A stretch of DNA of 23,126 nt from Saccoglossus kowalevskii (taxonomy: Eukaryota; Hemichordata; Enteropneusta; Harrimaniidae), in NCBI RefSeq assembly GCF_000003605.2, contig NW_003126883.1, forward strand, positions 1,053,140 to 1,076,265, given 5' to 3'. Shown in pieces: positions 1 to 10,755 of this stretch. Position numbers and translations under genes: made by a program. How positions within the stretch are numbered: position 1 is the stretch's first letter; the number at the start of each line of letters is the position of its first letter. The notes beneath the pieces are model-generated. The model had not been told where the DNA came from. It worked only from the letters and a program-made list of their open reading frames with translations, and searched no databases.

Positions 1-2518
1 TTATTTTAAATTACATTCAACGAACCCTATACTCATTATTTCACCAACAATTGTGGCTTTAATTACTTATCAGCGCGGTTAGTGAGAGACAATTAAAACA
101 GGTTTGCACGCTATTTTGCCAATTAGATGGTAATATGAAGAGTACAATAAAATCCGAGGGATAATTATGAAGAATAAAATAAATAAGCGACAGTAATGTG
201 TTAATACGTTATTAGTGTTGCCTCAGTCTGGGATTAACATTTTTAAAAAAGAGCATCTTCGAAAGAAAAACAAACGGTATTTTCTTGATCCACTCGTTCA
301 GTGTGTATACCTCAATTTAAAGCGATGACATTTTTGTTTTGTGGTTTTAATTCTGTACATTCGAGTGAAAATCGTATACGTGTAATGAGTTAGTTCAGTG
401 CAAGCACCTGTGTAAACAAACTAAGCTGGGGAAGAGGGCCGAGATCTGGATTTACTTTCGGACCACTTACCGTGTAATTAGAGGACCATCTTAGTATAGC
501 GATCTATTGTGCGATACATCATGGCTTTATGGTAGTTAAAACAACAGACTAAGTAGGAGGGCTGTTGTGTCTCCTTGAAGAAATTGTGTAATTCCTATGT
601 AATCGCCCATTCTATATAACCACTCAGAGATTCGTTATGCTACTTAATAAATAAAGATTACATCCTTGTGGTCTTATCATTATCAAGTAATTGTCTATAT
701 AGAATGATAGGTCCTACAATAGAGGGTCTATGATAAAATTTGGTCTTTTGTATACGCTGGTAGTTGCAGGCCGGTAGGTGAAAGCAGAACGTGAGTTTCC
801 GTATTGAGTATGCGATTTCGTTAGCTGTTCCGAGACAGGGGTGACCAGGAATGCTTGGAGTAACATTACGCAAAGGAGTGCTCCCAGGCTGTTTTTGACA
901 GAATAAAAATATAACCCTTCGTGGGAATTTAGGATGTTGATTGTTGGTATTGTTGAAGGGAAAAAAAAGGCTGCACGGAGTAACTTAAAATAATAATAAT
1001 CATCAACATAAAATTCACACCTGTCTGCGCTTTTACGTGAAAAGAACAAGAGTCTGTTAGAAATGAAGAGATCTATTAACACATTGATGTAAATCACTAA
1101 ATCTATTCAATGCCAATGCCGTCGATCATACACGTACTTAGACATTGTTAAACGAAGCTGGTAGCGGTTTGGAACTGTCCGATTTACCCGGGACAGTAAC
1201 ATGAATTATGATCAGTAGCCATACAGTTTTAAAATGTTTAAAAATGAATGTTGATTGAATTAAGATAACCTTGTTTTTGAAGACTCGTACATTTGACGAA
1301 AATGGCAAATATTGGTACGGGTAGAGGCGGGTGGTGATATTGGAGCAGGAGCGTCTGTTAGCAGAGAACGATTTGCCTTGCGGGTAGATTTGGAGAACAT
1401 TATTTAGGCTATTGATGGCACCACAAAAGCTGTGGAGTTAACAGAACTTGCATTAATCCGCCTAGTATGAAATGTGGTCTATTTGAGAACCACGATAACT
1501 TATAAATGGGGAGAGCCTAATAATGGCCCGAGTGTTGTGACGGTTTACTGAATATTGACTGACACTTGTAGCGACATATAGAGACCAACAGTCAACATAT
1601 ATAATACCAGTAATTACTAGCACTTATATGCATGTACTTTAACTTGTAAATAGTAGAGTCAAGTGACTCCTTTAATTTACGTTTTTGACATCTCGTTCAG
1701 ATATAATAATAAAGAATAAGACCTGACCACGCCAATGTCCAATGACCATGTAACGCATTGGCGAACGTTCTCAGGTGGAGCTAAGCGTGAAGGCGACACG
1801 CGTCCGTGTACTCAAATTTGGCAGAAGTCTTAAATGTTTTGTAAACACTCAAAATATACAAGCAACGCTATATCTTATTTTATATTATTGATGTTTTATA
1901 TATGCCATGTACTTCTGTTTTATTCTTTATCATCCATAACAACAGTAAAACAATAAATTGCGTCTCAATGTCATAGCTCTCACTCTCGGTCGGGACTTCT
2001 TGTATCCCAACTATTTAATTGGCTTTTTATGGTCGTTGCGGTCCTGAGCGAGTACAGTGACAAACAGGCTTTGGACTAGAACGCTTGTGCGAACACGTGC
2101 ACATAGGAGAAACGGAATCGTTAAACACATGATAAAATGAAAGCGTGACATGGGAACAAAAAGTTACGAAGGTCGAACATTACAAACCAGTACGTTAACA
2201 AACTATTGCAAGTCTATTGGTATAATAGACTTCCATTGATTGGGTGACAGAGAGTTTTTACGATTTACCGTAAAACTAAACAGTTCTAAAGATTTACTAA
2301 TGTATGCATAATATTTGCAATGCGAATATAAGCTTAAAGGGGTACAGTGGGCTATTTGGTAGATAATCATACTAATCCTCCGTAAATAGCCTAAAACATT
2401 TTATAAGCCTAAGTTAAAATTTTAAAATGAGTGGCAACCATGTGCCAATACTGGATGGGAGGCACATTTACCACCGACATTATTCATCGGACGTTAGTTG
2501 TCATAAAATTGATACAAC
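1..2518. other. Intergenic, no gene recognised
   Basis: No open frame here has a recognisable domain, and I found no pair of splice sites joining frames into a known protein. The sequence is AT-rich but keeps ordinary numbers of CpG (about 11 in the first 360 bases), unlike the gene bodies to the right. Small hairpins occur, for example ACTGTCC/GGACAGT near 1177-1197 and GGCTATTT/AAATAGCC at 2350-2391, but none is more than chance would readily give. No tRNA-like box B motif was found. Confidence 0.6.
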
Positions 2519-2526
2519 CTTCAAGG

Positions 2527-2688
2527 CAGTTGCGGATCCAGCAAAATGTATTGGGGGGGGGGGGGGCAAGCTACGCTTAAGATACACGGAGCTTAAATCG
2601 TAGAGAAGCTATGCGTAATCCAGATAATATAAATCGTCATGCGTTTGGGGGGGCATGGCCCCACTGCCCCCCTCTGGATCCGCCACTG
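2527..2688. mobile_element. hAT-type MITE, 162 bp
   Basis: The ends are 15-bp terminal inverted repeats, CAGTTGCGGATCCAG on the left and CTGGATCCGCCACTG on the right, matching at 14 of 15 positions. The element is flanked on both sides by the same 8 bases, CTTCAAGG (2519-2526 and 2689-2696). An 8-bp target duplication and CAG...CTG termini are hallmarks of the hAT superfamily. The element is far too short to encode a transposase, so it would be a non-autonomous copy moved in trans. Just inside the left end is a run of 14 G (2553-2566), and near the right end are matching C-rich runs. The intact duplication suggests a fairly recent insertion, though one repeat has picked up a mismatch. Confidence 0.85.
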
Positions 2689-2696
2689 CTTCAAGG

Positions 2697-5300
2697 CCAG
2701 AGCTACGGGAGTGGGGATGATTACACCACAGTTAGCACGTACATGGGAACCATCATACTATTATAGTTAACGAGTAGACTAATTTACTACTAGTAAAACC
2801 ATCCAATGAATCATCTCTACAATATGCCCGGTTACTTGGGCAATACTTTACATTTTTGTAAGTGCAATTGGTTGTAGGTTAATAAATGTGTTTGCTGCGA
2901 TACACGAAGAAATATAAAAAAAAACGAACCGCCGTTATAATTTTTGTTCCAAACTACCCATCACAATCATTCATTCAACTTCATTCAATGTGATTTATCA
3001 ATCAAACCCATTAGATTTAACTATCGTCGTGTTCGGGTTGTTTTATAATTAAAGAATTTGTTTCTTCTATAAAATCGAAGAACCACTTTCCTCTGCAGTT
3101 CCGAACGCTCCAAAACAAAAACAACTTTGCGATCAATAAACTGTCTTTGTCACCCCCAAAGTAGATAAGCTGTTTATTATGCATGTTCTGTATCCATGGT
3201 GACTCCAAGATAGCAATCAGACGAGGTTATATTTAAGAGAGAACAGTGGGGTTTAATGATGGAACAAATACCACCATTGGTTTGCTGTATTCAGAACACA
3301 TGATGTGCAGATTAATGCGATTAAGTACATCTCCCTATTTTCAGTTTCGCGTAACAGAATCACAGACAACAAATATCAAACAGACAAGGTATGCAATGCG
3401 AGGAAAGGCTGTAACTTCAACCTTGCCATGGACTAATAAAGATTGGTTTGGGGTGTTGTTTTGTATTTGTAATAAACAACGATATAGAAAGAATAGTTTA
3501 CACATCTTCGTGTTGTGATGACCACATTAGTACACTAATACTGCTGTATAGGGTATATTTCACATTTATTGAATTGTATGATTTATTCGAAATTTTATTT
3601 TCCACCCGTGGTCACCATATAAATCATCGTGTTTTTCTTCTACCCGTTTTATACTTAGCGTATGCTTCCAGTATTCATTTCTTTGTACAAGCACATACAA
3701 TTGAAAACGACCTTGCCCACAGCAAAGGTTTGTATAACCACACCGGTATACCCACCACGTTCAAAAACGTGATTCCCGTGGGTTGACGACAGATTTCATT
3801 AACGTAACTAGTAATATATGATCCTCGAACAAAACAACGCACGTTCAAATTTATACTATTGAGTTTGAACCATGGTAAAACAGGTTCGGAGGTACAATGA
3901 AAACAACGTTGCCCCAAGCAGCAAACTTGTTCGATCAGTGCTATGTATATAAGGGAGGGCATAAAATAGTTACCACAATAATGAAGTCGTCGATTTGAAA
4001 CTGCCCCTCTGCAAGACTAAATCCAAAATATTGTTGATATCAAATTCGGAGACAAGGGCAGTTCTACGAATTAGTCAAAGCGCCAACCCAGGAGCATCGC
4101 AAAGACCTTCGAATGTGTAACTTTTTGTACCACAATTATTTTAAAACAAAAGTTGATGAACTATTATATCTCGACTAGTTCCCACATCCGTTTGCGAAGA
4201 GAAGTTTGTCACCCCTGACACTGTTGTGCTTTTTCAGAAAATTCACTGGATTTATAGAAACGCCGAAATTAGTCGCTGAAGAAACTAACTTCACCATCCT
4301 CGCTATTGAATTCGTTGTACTAAACGTCATATAAATTGCTTTCTCTCTCAGACAAAATGTAACCATCCAGAAAAATGGGACTTTTACCCAAAAGTTCTTT
4401 GATGCAAATTAACTTTAATACACAAAAAGTGCAATCTGCCTACCCATGCCCCCTAATTTGTAAATGTGCAATAATTTGTGCAATACTGGGCGATGATTGG
4501 GGCCAATCATCGCGCTTTTGGCACAGTAGGAGGCCGGCATGGACGTGCGCCACATCGTTGTTTACCAGCAACGACTACTGGTTTCCAATTTTCACTATAC
4601 ACTGCAGCCTCCTCTTAGTTTTGTATATTGTTCGTTCCCATTACAGACACCATGGGCTTGTTAGCTGACTACAGCGCCAGTGGCCCGGGGGTACGTAGGT
4701 AACTGCGGTTATGGAGCGTCGTGGCAGTTATTGTATAGGCCACCATCCCATCTAACACAGTCGCTGTTTTAAGTGGTACACTACGAGCGTGGGCATGAAT
4801 TTAGCTCCATACCATGGACACGGAATATTAAGTACATGCAGTAATCGCGATCAAAATGAAATACACAGCTTTCCCCCTCCCCACTTAAAGGCTGGATTAA
4901 GACGTTCTGATTGCGCTGGCTTCGGGGCTTGGATGTTTTCCTGCAGCTGCAACTTGTTTTACACGCTATCAGCCGACATTAAGTAACTTATTAATCCTGG
5001 TTTTCCTATTGTTATTCACTTCGCCAATCTGTTAACACTGCCAACCACAGTGTTTGTATTTGTCAAATAACTGTTCGTGCAATTTCCTTTCTATGTACAT
5101 TCATAAAGTTCTGTTAAATGTGTTTATAGATTATTTAGTACAATGACAACAAAAATTGAACATCTGAAATTATGTTACTGGCGTATTGTTGATTTGGGTA
5201 CAATAAGCTTATTTGTTACTCCAGTGACTACGAATATTTCGTTTTGAGTAGCAATCCTTTACAAAATTTCAATATTAACTAAACATAGCCCATTTAAAGT
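2697..5300. other. Intergenic, no gene recognised
   Basis: Several short open frames exist (for example about 3246-3786 on + and 3675-3962 on -), but they overlap one another on both strands, lack domains and are of a length expected by chance. CpG density is normal to high (about 17 in 3601-3960). A compact palindrome lies at 4490-4513, and an 8-bp inverted pair AACTGCCC/GGGCAGTT at 3999-4063. Nothing points to a gene. Confidence 0.55.
4490..4513. repeat. 11-bp perfect inverted repeat
   Basis: GCGATGATTGG and CCAATCATCGC are exact reverse complements separated by GG. The structure contains a CCAAT box on each strand. It could be a dimeric protein site or a chance palindrome, and no gene lies nearby. 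Confidence 0.7.
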
Positions 5301-5302
5301 TA

Positions 5303-5429
5303 CATTTATTGTACACCTTATTAAGTTCAACTAAAACGCGTATTTTCTATCAAATGTACATTTACTAATTAGTATCAAGTTTATTAACTGTAACAAAAAA
5401 ACTAGTTATTTTCAAATGAATGTATAAAG
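5303..5429. repeat. Decayed left edge of 54-bp minisatellite
   Basis: The bases here resemble the repeat unit to the right but with many substitutions and indels: for example TTATTAAGTTCAACT and then AATTAGTATCAAGTTTATT, against unit segments TTTAGTGAGTTTAACT and ACTAGTATCTAGTTTAGT. Decay at the edges with homogeneous copies in the middle is the usual pattern for a tandem array maintained by unequal exchange. Confidence 0.5.
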
Positions 5430-6040
5430 ACTAGTATCTAGTTTAGTGAGTTTAACTACTTATTCTGCAATAAACATATAGGTACTAGTATATAGTTTAG
5501 TGACTCGGAGTTTAACTACTTATTCTCCAATAAACATATAGGTACTAGTATCTAGTTTAGTGAGTTTAACTACTTATTCTCCAATAAACATATAGGTACT
5601 AGTATCTAGTTTAGTGAGTTTAACTACTTATTCTCCAATAAACATATTGTTACTTGTATCTAGGTTAGTGAGTTTAACTACTATTCTCAAATAAACATAT
5701 AGTTACTAGTATCTAGTTTAGTGAGTTTAACTACTTATTCTCAAATAAACATATATGTACTAGTATCTAGTTTAGTGAGTTTAACTACTTATTCTTAAAT
5801 AAACATATAGTTACTAGTATCTAGTTTAGTTAGTTCAACTACTTATTCTCAAAGAAACATATAGTTACTAGTATCTAGTTTAGTGAGTTTAACTACTTAT
5901 TCTCCAATGAACATATTGTTACTTGTATCTAGCTTAATGAGTTTAACTACTATTCTCAAATAAACATATAGTTACTAGTATCTAGTTTACTGAGTTTAAC
6001 TACTTATTGTCAAATAAACATATAGTTACTAGTATAAGTT
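5430..6040. repeat. 54-bp minisatellite, about 11 units
   Basis: Units begin with ACTAGTATCTAG (or ACTTGTATCTAG) at 5430, 5484, 5544, 5598, 5652, 5705, 5759, 5813, 5867, 5921 and 5974, with a partial unit at 6028. The spacing is 54 bases except 60 for one unit, which has a 6-base insertion near 5510, and 53 for two units. A typical unit reads ACTAGTATCTAGTTTAGT, then GAGTTTAACTACTTATTC, then TCAAATAAACATATAGTT. Copies are very similar to each other. A variant pair at 5598-5704 and 5867-5973 indicates a five-unit higher-order duplication. It is non-coding; every frame is broken by TAG and TAA. Confidence 0.95.
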
Positions 6041-6480
6041 TATTATGTTTGGCTACAATTACTATATTACAGTTACTATATTAGCTAGTTTGGCGCGTCA
6101 ATGCCCATTGCTAATGATCTCACGTATCTAGTTGATTAAATCTAATTATCTCAATTAAATCTACAGTTAGTAATGTCTAGTTTGTTGAGTTTAACTTTTT
6201 AAGTGTTCGTATTAGGTTTAACTACAGCTACATTCTAGAAATTGAATATAATGATATAATTTATTATTAAGACAAACACCTAATACTTAGTCTTAGTTAA
6301 ATGTATAGCTAATAGTTTAACTGAGTATACTTAAAACTATACTTATTTCCAGTTTAATGTACAAGTACGAGTTAGTATCGAGCTTATTAAGTTCAACTCA
6401 AATGTCTATGCATAGTTAGCAATTATATCTTGTCTATTTAAGTGGCAATCAAACAATTTTTTCTCAATTTTATGTTTACA
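6041..6480. repeat. Decayed right edge of 54-bp minisatellite
   Basis: Degenerate copies of the unit continue, such as GTTAGTAATGTCTAGTTTG near 6166 and GTTAGTATCGAGCTTATTAA near 6370. A last short piece, TTAATTTCTAGTTTAATAAG, lies near 6892, beyond the dispersed repeat. Spacing is no longer regular. Confidence 0.45.
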
Positions 6481-6598
6481 TAAAACCATTTAGTCATAGT
6501 TGAGCGTACATCAATAGACCATTTTCCGTACACTGCGAGAATCACGCGTTATGCGTGAAATCGAACGTAAAAACAGGACAAACAAAGGTCATAGCGTC

Positions 6599-6868
6599 GT
6601 AGTCGCGTCAAACATCGCGTGGGATTCGACAAACGCGAAAGTATTTCGGGGACATTTCCATGCTTAATAATGTGCTGTCCACATTTGATGATAGGCAATT
6701 TCGATTAAGTGAGGGTATTCGGAAGCAATATTCCTCTGTCGAAGATCGGCCGGTCAATGTAAGCTGCGAAATAAAGAAATTCTAGTTCAAAATCAAATCG
6801 TTCGATTTTTGCGGCAGACGTTCGACGCGCGTCTTTCATGCATCTCGCGAGATCTCGCAATTGTTCGG
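6599..6868 (+). repeat. Dispersed repeat, CpG-rich copy A
   Basis: This segment aligns along about 250 bases with 19591-19840 in the same orientation. Shared blocks include ACATTTGATGATAG (6681 and 19665), TTCAAAATCAAATC (6786 and 19764) and GGCAGA followed by GTCTTTCA. Copy A is packed with CpG (33 in 6541-6900), whereas most of the matching sites in the other copy are TpG or CpA. No coding frame is seen, and the true ends were not located. It is probably a non-autonomous transposable element. Confidence 0.7.
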
Positions 6869-6959
6869 AAAATCACCTATTGAATGCACAGTTAATTTCT
6901 AGTTTAATAAGTTTAGATTAATTTTGACTTAAGCTACTTAGTTTGGGAGTAAGTAATCT

Positions 6960-9900
6960 ATGCTCTTTCTGCTCTTGGCGTCGCTGAACTAGCTAGAAAC
7001 ATGGGGGTAACTATATCACCACATCAATAGAAATCGTGTGTTTTTTGAACTTCCTTCAAAATAGAATGTATTGGCAAAACTATTTGAGTAAATGATCTAA
7101 ACATACCCCCAAAGTCAGCATTGCCTACAAAACAAAACCCAGGGCGGTACCAAGTACACCAATGTTGATACTCAGTAAGACAGCCACAGGTATACGGCAG
7201 ATCGAGTCACTGTACTGACTTAGTAAACAACTTTGAAGAATCCGAATCCCCCGCGGTGCAAGAATAATTCCGAAGACGGTCTCTTGAAAGTATGCGCCTA
7301 CTTACAAGATTTGAGCAGTGCCGACTGTTTTCCAAGGGATGCTTAGGTAACCTATGTATTTCGAAATCTAAAATATTTACTTTACCGACTGAAAGGCATT
7401 CACCTACAATTGAAGGACAACTCAGTGTATAACTAAAAGTCACAAACGTTTTATCTCACAGGTTCTTTCTCGGTGTAATCCCCGGTAATTACCGTCGGAT
7501 TTACGTGCGGTGCCCCGTGGCAGCTCAGTGCAAAGACAATGGTGTAAGAACCTATGTACCAACGAGACGAACAATCGTCTGTATTGTGTGCAACCTCCCT
7601 AGCGTGGAACGAGGAGAAAAGAAGAATGAGATGTCTGTCACAAGTTGCATTAACACGGTACATCTGCGGTGGAGAGCTATCAAAGCAATGTCGTACAGTG
7701 ATCCCAATATTCCTTCGTTACAAATTGCGCATGACCTGTTAGTTTATGTCACACATATGCAAGACAAAACTCAAACAAGACAATCATTGCGTGTTTTTGG
7801 TCACATGGCATTATATAGGTTACTCAAATTATACAACCGTGTGCGTAAAAATTACCATGTGATCAATATACATGATAGGAATACGCAGTACAATCTTTGT
7901 AACATCCCGCCTTGGGTAGGTGATCGGCGTATTTTACCACCACTTCAATCCGAGTACGTTATGCAATACAAACTTGTGGGATCATCCGGGTTACACTGTA
8001 TTGGCGCACCGTTCTACTTCTATATTTTGTGGAGTCACACTTGTTATATGAAATATTTGTATCATCATAATAAACAATACGTTGGACCATAAGCTCATTG
8101 TCATTAATTTGATATGAGATGACATGGTAGAATGACGTATACCTTATGCCTATATTGTGATACCACGGGCTAACGAATGTTACTAGTGTCGTTATAGTCC
8201 ACCTAAAACACATTTGAATATTATAATAATGTGATATACTGCACGGTTCATATTTTATTTTATTTTCACTATATTTGTTATCATTTGGTATTTGTGTGTT
8301 GTTTTTTATTACATGCGTCTTATTTTACCCCGATATCCAAAATCACATATTGATTATGAATATTATCATAATTCACATATTTTAGAACAAAATAAATATT
8401 TTGATGAAAAAAAGTTTCAATGTTATCGGTCGTTTATTGTACAAAGAAACTCCTCATTAGTCTTCATTTGCATAAAAGTATTCGCTTGGTGACGTATCCC
8501 AGTGTAAATTTCTGCACAATATATGCATGATAGTAGGAATGTTAAGCGTTTCTGGAGAACGCTTCGGATTCCAAGTTATCAAGTTGACTATTGACTTTTA
8601 AATAATAAAAAATAAATTTCCACTAAAATTCTTTTAACAAATATTGGTCGACAAATATTACGCTGCATTATTAGTACAGTGAACATTGGACTAAATTATA
8701 GCTCGGACAAAGTTCTCGTGAATTAATTTATGTTTGCGCTCCGTTTGATGGATATGCTAAGTCAACGTTGAAATCGTCTATGACAAGGGAAATAGAAGAA
8801 GAAAAAAGCATATGTCGCATATTTGAGCGAACACGTTATTAACATTGAACTTGTTCTTCGTATGCATTTCAATTTAAAAATTTTGAACCAGATAAATATG
8901 AGACAGAATTCATTACACCATTTGAAAGTGACATGAAATCTAGTATCTGGTGGTGTAAGTTTAAAATGCGCCACCAACGTGGACACTGCAATGCCATGGA
9001 TGCAAATGGGTGTTTTTCATTGTCACTTTATTCAGCATATGCCGTAAACGCGGCCGTATTCATTCTAGTACTTTGAGTAACTTGCCTTAAACCAAGTAAA
9101 GTAACTTGCTCAAACTATTGGTCTATGCATGATTGAGAAATTGACATGCGTGCATGCTTACATGGTGGATGCAACCAAATCTCCAACTATACTAAAAACA
9201 ACCGACGTTAAAACGTTGTTTTATGCTAGTGAGGGTGTACCACATAACCAACAAAGTCGCAGGCGAAAGCTGTTGAGTTGTTTGATCGGTGTATGTCTTC
9301 CTGCCATGTAGTATGCATCTTATACAGGCTGCAGTTCTGTTGTTCTAGGAAAATGTCGGGCGAAAATCATTTGACTAAAATGCTGTAGGTGACATTTTCA
9401 CACCGTATAATTTTAGAAGTTTGTAAAAACTGGACACATGCTAGATATTTGAGTAAACCTCATTATGTAAGAGGACCCCTGGATTGGATTGAACGCGGCT
9501 TGCAGTTGTATACTGCATTTTATCTTCTAGTTGGTTGTGCTGCCCTCAACATGTTTTCTTGGAAGTGTACACGTAGAATCACCAACGCACAGGTTGGAAA
9601 TCAAGCTTCGGTAAAAACAATTTCAGACGCTATTATTCTTTTTATGTCTTCTGGAGAACATACATTTTATGTTCTTTCCCCAAACAACACAAATAAAATA
9701 AACAAACTAAAAATAAAATATCATCACTTGCCATACTACTAGTATTCAACTTGTGCATTGTGGTTATCAAATTAACAAAATCACGCAAATTGGTGAAATT
9801 TGAGAACAGAAAGAAAGGTATAAATAACTGGTAATGCCAACGGAATGCTCATTGAATACATTCGCAATATCGTCTCACAACACAACACAACACGATGAGT

Positions 9901-9990
9901 TGAGATGACGTAATGGCCAGGGGGCTTCCAGGGGTGTGTAGATATGCACCACAAGTTGTTTCTCGGCCGATCATTTTTCACCCCAATTTT
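6960..9990. other. Intergenic, no gene supported
   Basis: The longest open stretch is on + from 7505 to 8092. Its first ATG is at 7631, giving 153 codons, and it has no domain I recognise. Shorter frames lie on both strands. A 37-bp hairpin (8536-8572) and a short CACAA microsatellite (9876-9893) are the only structured items. I see no promoter, splice-linked exons or poly(A) signal tied to a frame. Confidence 0.5.
8536..8572. repeat. Imperfect hairpin, 15-bp arms
   Basis: GGAATGTTAAGCGTT pairs with AACGCTTCGGATTCC at 12 of 15 positions around a 7-base loop (TCTGGAG). The pairing can be extended outward through GATA...TATC. No gene is nearby. It may be the remains of a very small palindromic element or a cruciform-prone site. 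Confidence 0.6.
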
Positions 9991-10009
9991 TTGGAGATTT
10001 TTCAGTCAT

Positions 10010-10069
10010 TTAACCCTTATCTGGTCAAGTCAATGTAAAAGTACATGGGTCTGACAGGATAAGGGTTAA
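10010..10069. mobile_element. Tiny piggyBac-like palindromic element
   Basis: TTAACCCTTATC at 10010-10021 and GATAAGGGTTAA at 10058-10069 are perfect reverse complements. The inner bases are also partly self-complementary (…CAATGTA and TACATGG… around an AAAG loop). TTAA on both sides with CCC just inside is the signature of piggyBac-type target duplication and termini, so the element proper would be 52 bp (10014-10065). A second, looser pair, CCCAATTT and AAATTGGG (about 9982 and 10073), lies outside it and may mean a larger palindrome. An ordinary hairpin that happens to end in TTAA is the alternative. Confidence 0.55.
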
Positions 10070-10419
10070 ACGAAATTGGGTTATTAAACGGTAATTTAGG
10101 ATCATTTATTGAGTCCCAAAGCGCCATCAACGTCAATCTGTTACAGCTCCCTGGTCCAATTTACAATTTGCCACTGAGCAAAATCAGGTGATCTCAAAAC
10201 AACAAAATACAGTACAACATTATAACAAAGTACTGTTTTATACATCCACCAAACTGACTCATGTTGCTAATATTTTCGTTACTCATTAAAAACAAAACAA
10301 AAATTACATTTGTCGAAATAGACCTATTTAGATTTGTTAATTATGGGCACTTAAACGAAATTAAAAAAAAATATTTCCAGAGTTCGTCATTTTTCAGCGA
10401 AATTAATCCAACCGGTATA

Positions 10420-10666
10420 AACAAAAACAAAAATGAACAGTGTCTCACCCATTGACACGCAGATCGTGCTGAATAGCGCCATCTGTGTTGACACAATGGT
10501 GTCTCACCCAGTGCATGAACCTTCACAGGCGCCAGCAGTCGACGACTTGCGACAAACCGAAAAAAATATTTGACCCGGAAGCCAAACAAAGAAGACGAAG
10601 CGTAATGTTTTCGCACACGCTGTTATAATCTAAAGGAAATTATTGTGTACTGATACAATTATCACC
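10420..10666 (+). promoter_or_regulatory. Probable MNAT1 promoter and 5' UTR
   Basis: This CpG-rich stretch lies immediately before the MNAT1 start codon. It has no TATA box in a convincing place, as expected for a housekeeping gene. CCGGAAG (10575-10581) matches the core of ETS/GABPA sites. AGCGCCATCT (10475-10484; reverse AGATGGCGCT) resembles a YY1/Pho core, and AGCGCCAT recurs at 10119 and 10801. The 12-mer GTGTCTCACCCA occurs twice (10440-10451 and 10499-10510). The transcription start cannot be placed from sequence alone. Confidence 0.4.
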
Positions 10667-10755
10667 ATGGATGACCAATATTGTCCACACTGCAAGACGA
10701 CAAAATATCGAAACCCTTCCTTGAAGCTCTTGGTTAACATTTGTGGTCATTCGCT
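10667..10755 (+). CDS. MNAT1: MNAT1 coding exon 1 (RING, first half)
   Basis: Encodes residues 1-29 and two bases of codon 30, with RING ligands C6, C9, C26 and H28 and the near-invariant [12 protein letters not shown]. The donor is GTAAGT at 10756. The intron splits a Leu codon between the second and third zinc-ligand pairs. Confidence 0.95.

Noticed and set aside
714-1097. 127-codon open frame on -.
   Set aside because: It has no domain and overlaps another frame on the same strand; this size is expected by chance in 23 kb of six frames.
3246-3786. Two overlapping + frames and one - frame.
   Set aside because: They overlap on both strands without a shared motif; no homology is recognisable.
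3999-4063. AACTGCCC / GGGCAGTT inverted pair as possible element ends.
   Set aside because: Only 8 bp, with no target duplication and no repeat-like interior.
9389-9742. 117-codon open frame on + with a hydrophobic stretch.
   Set aside because: It begins at GTG, not ATG, with no domain, splice partner or poly(A) context.
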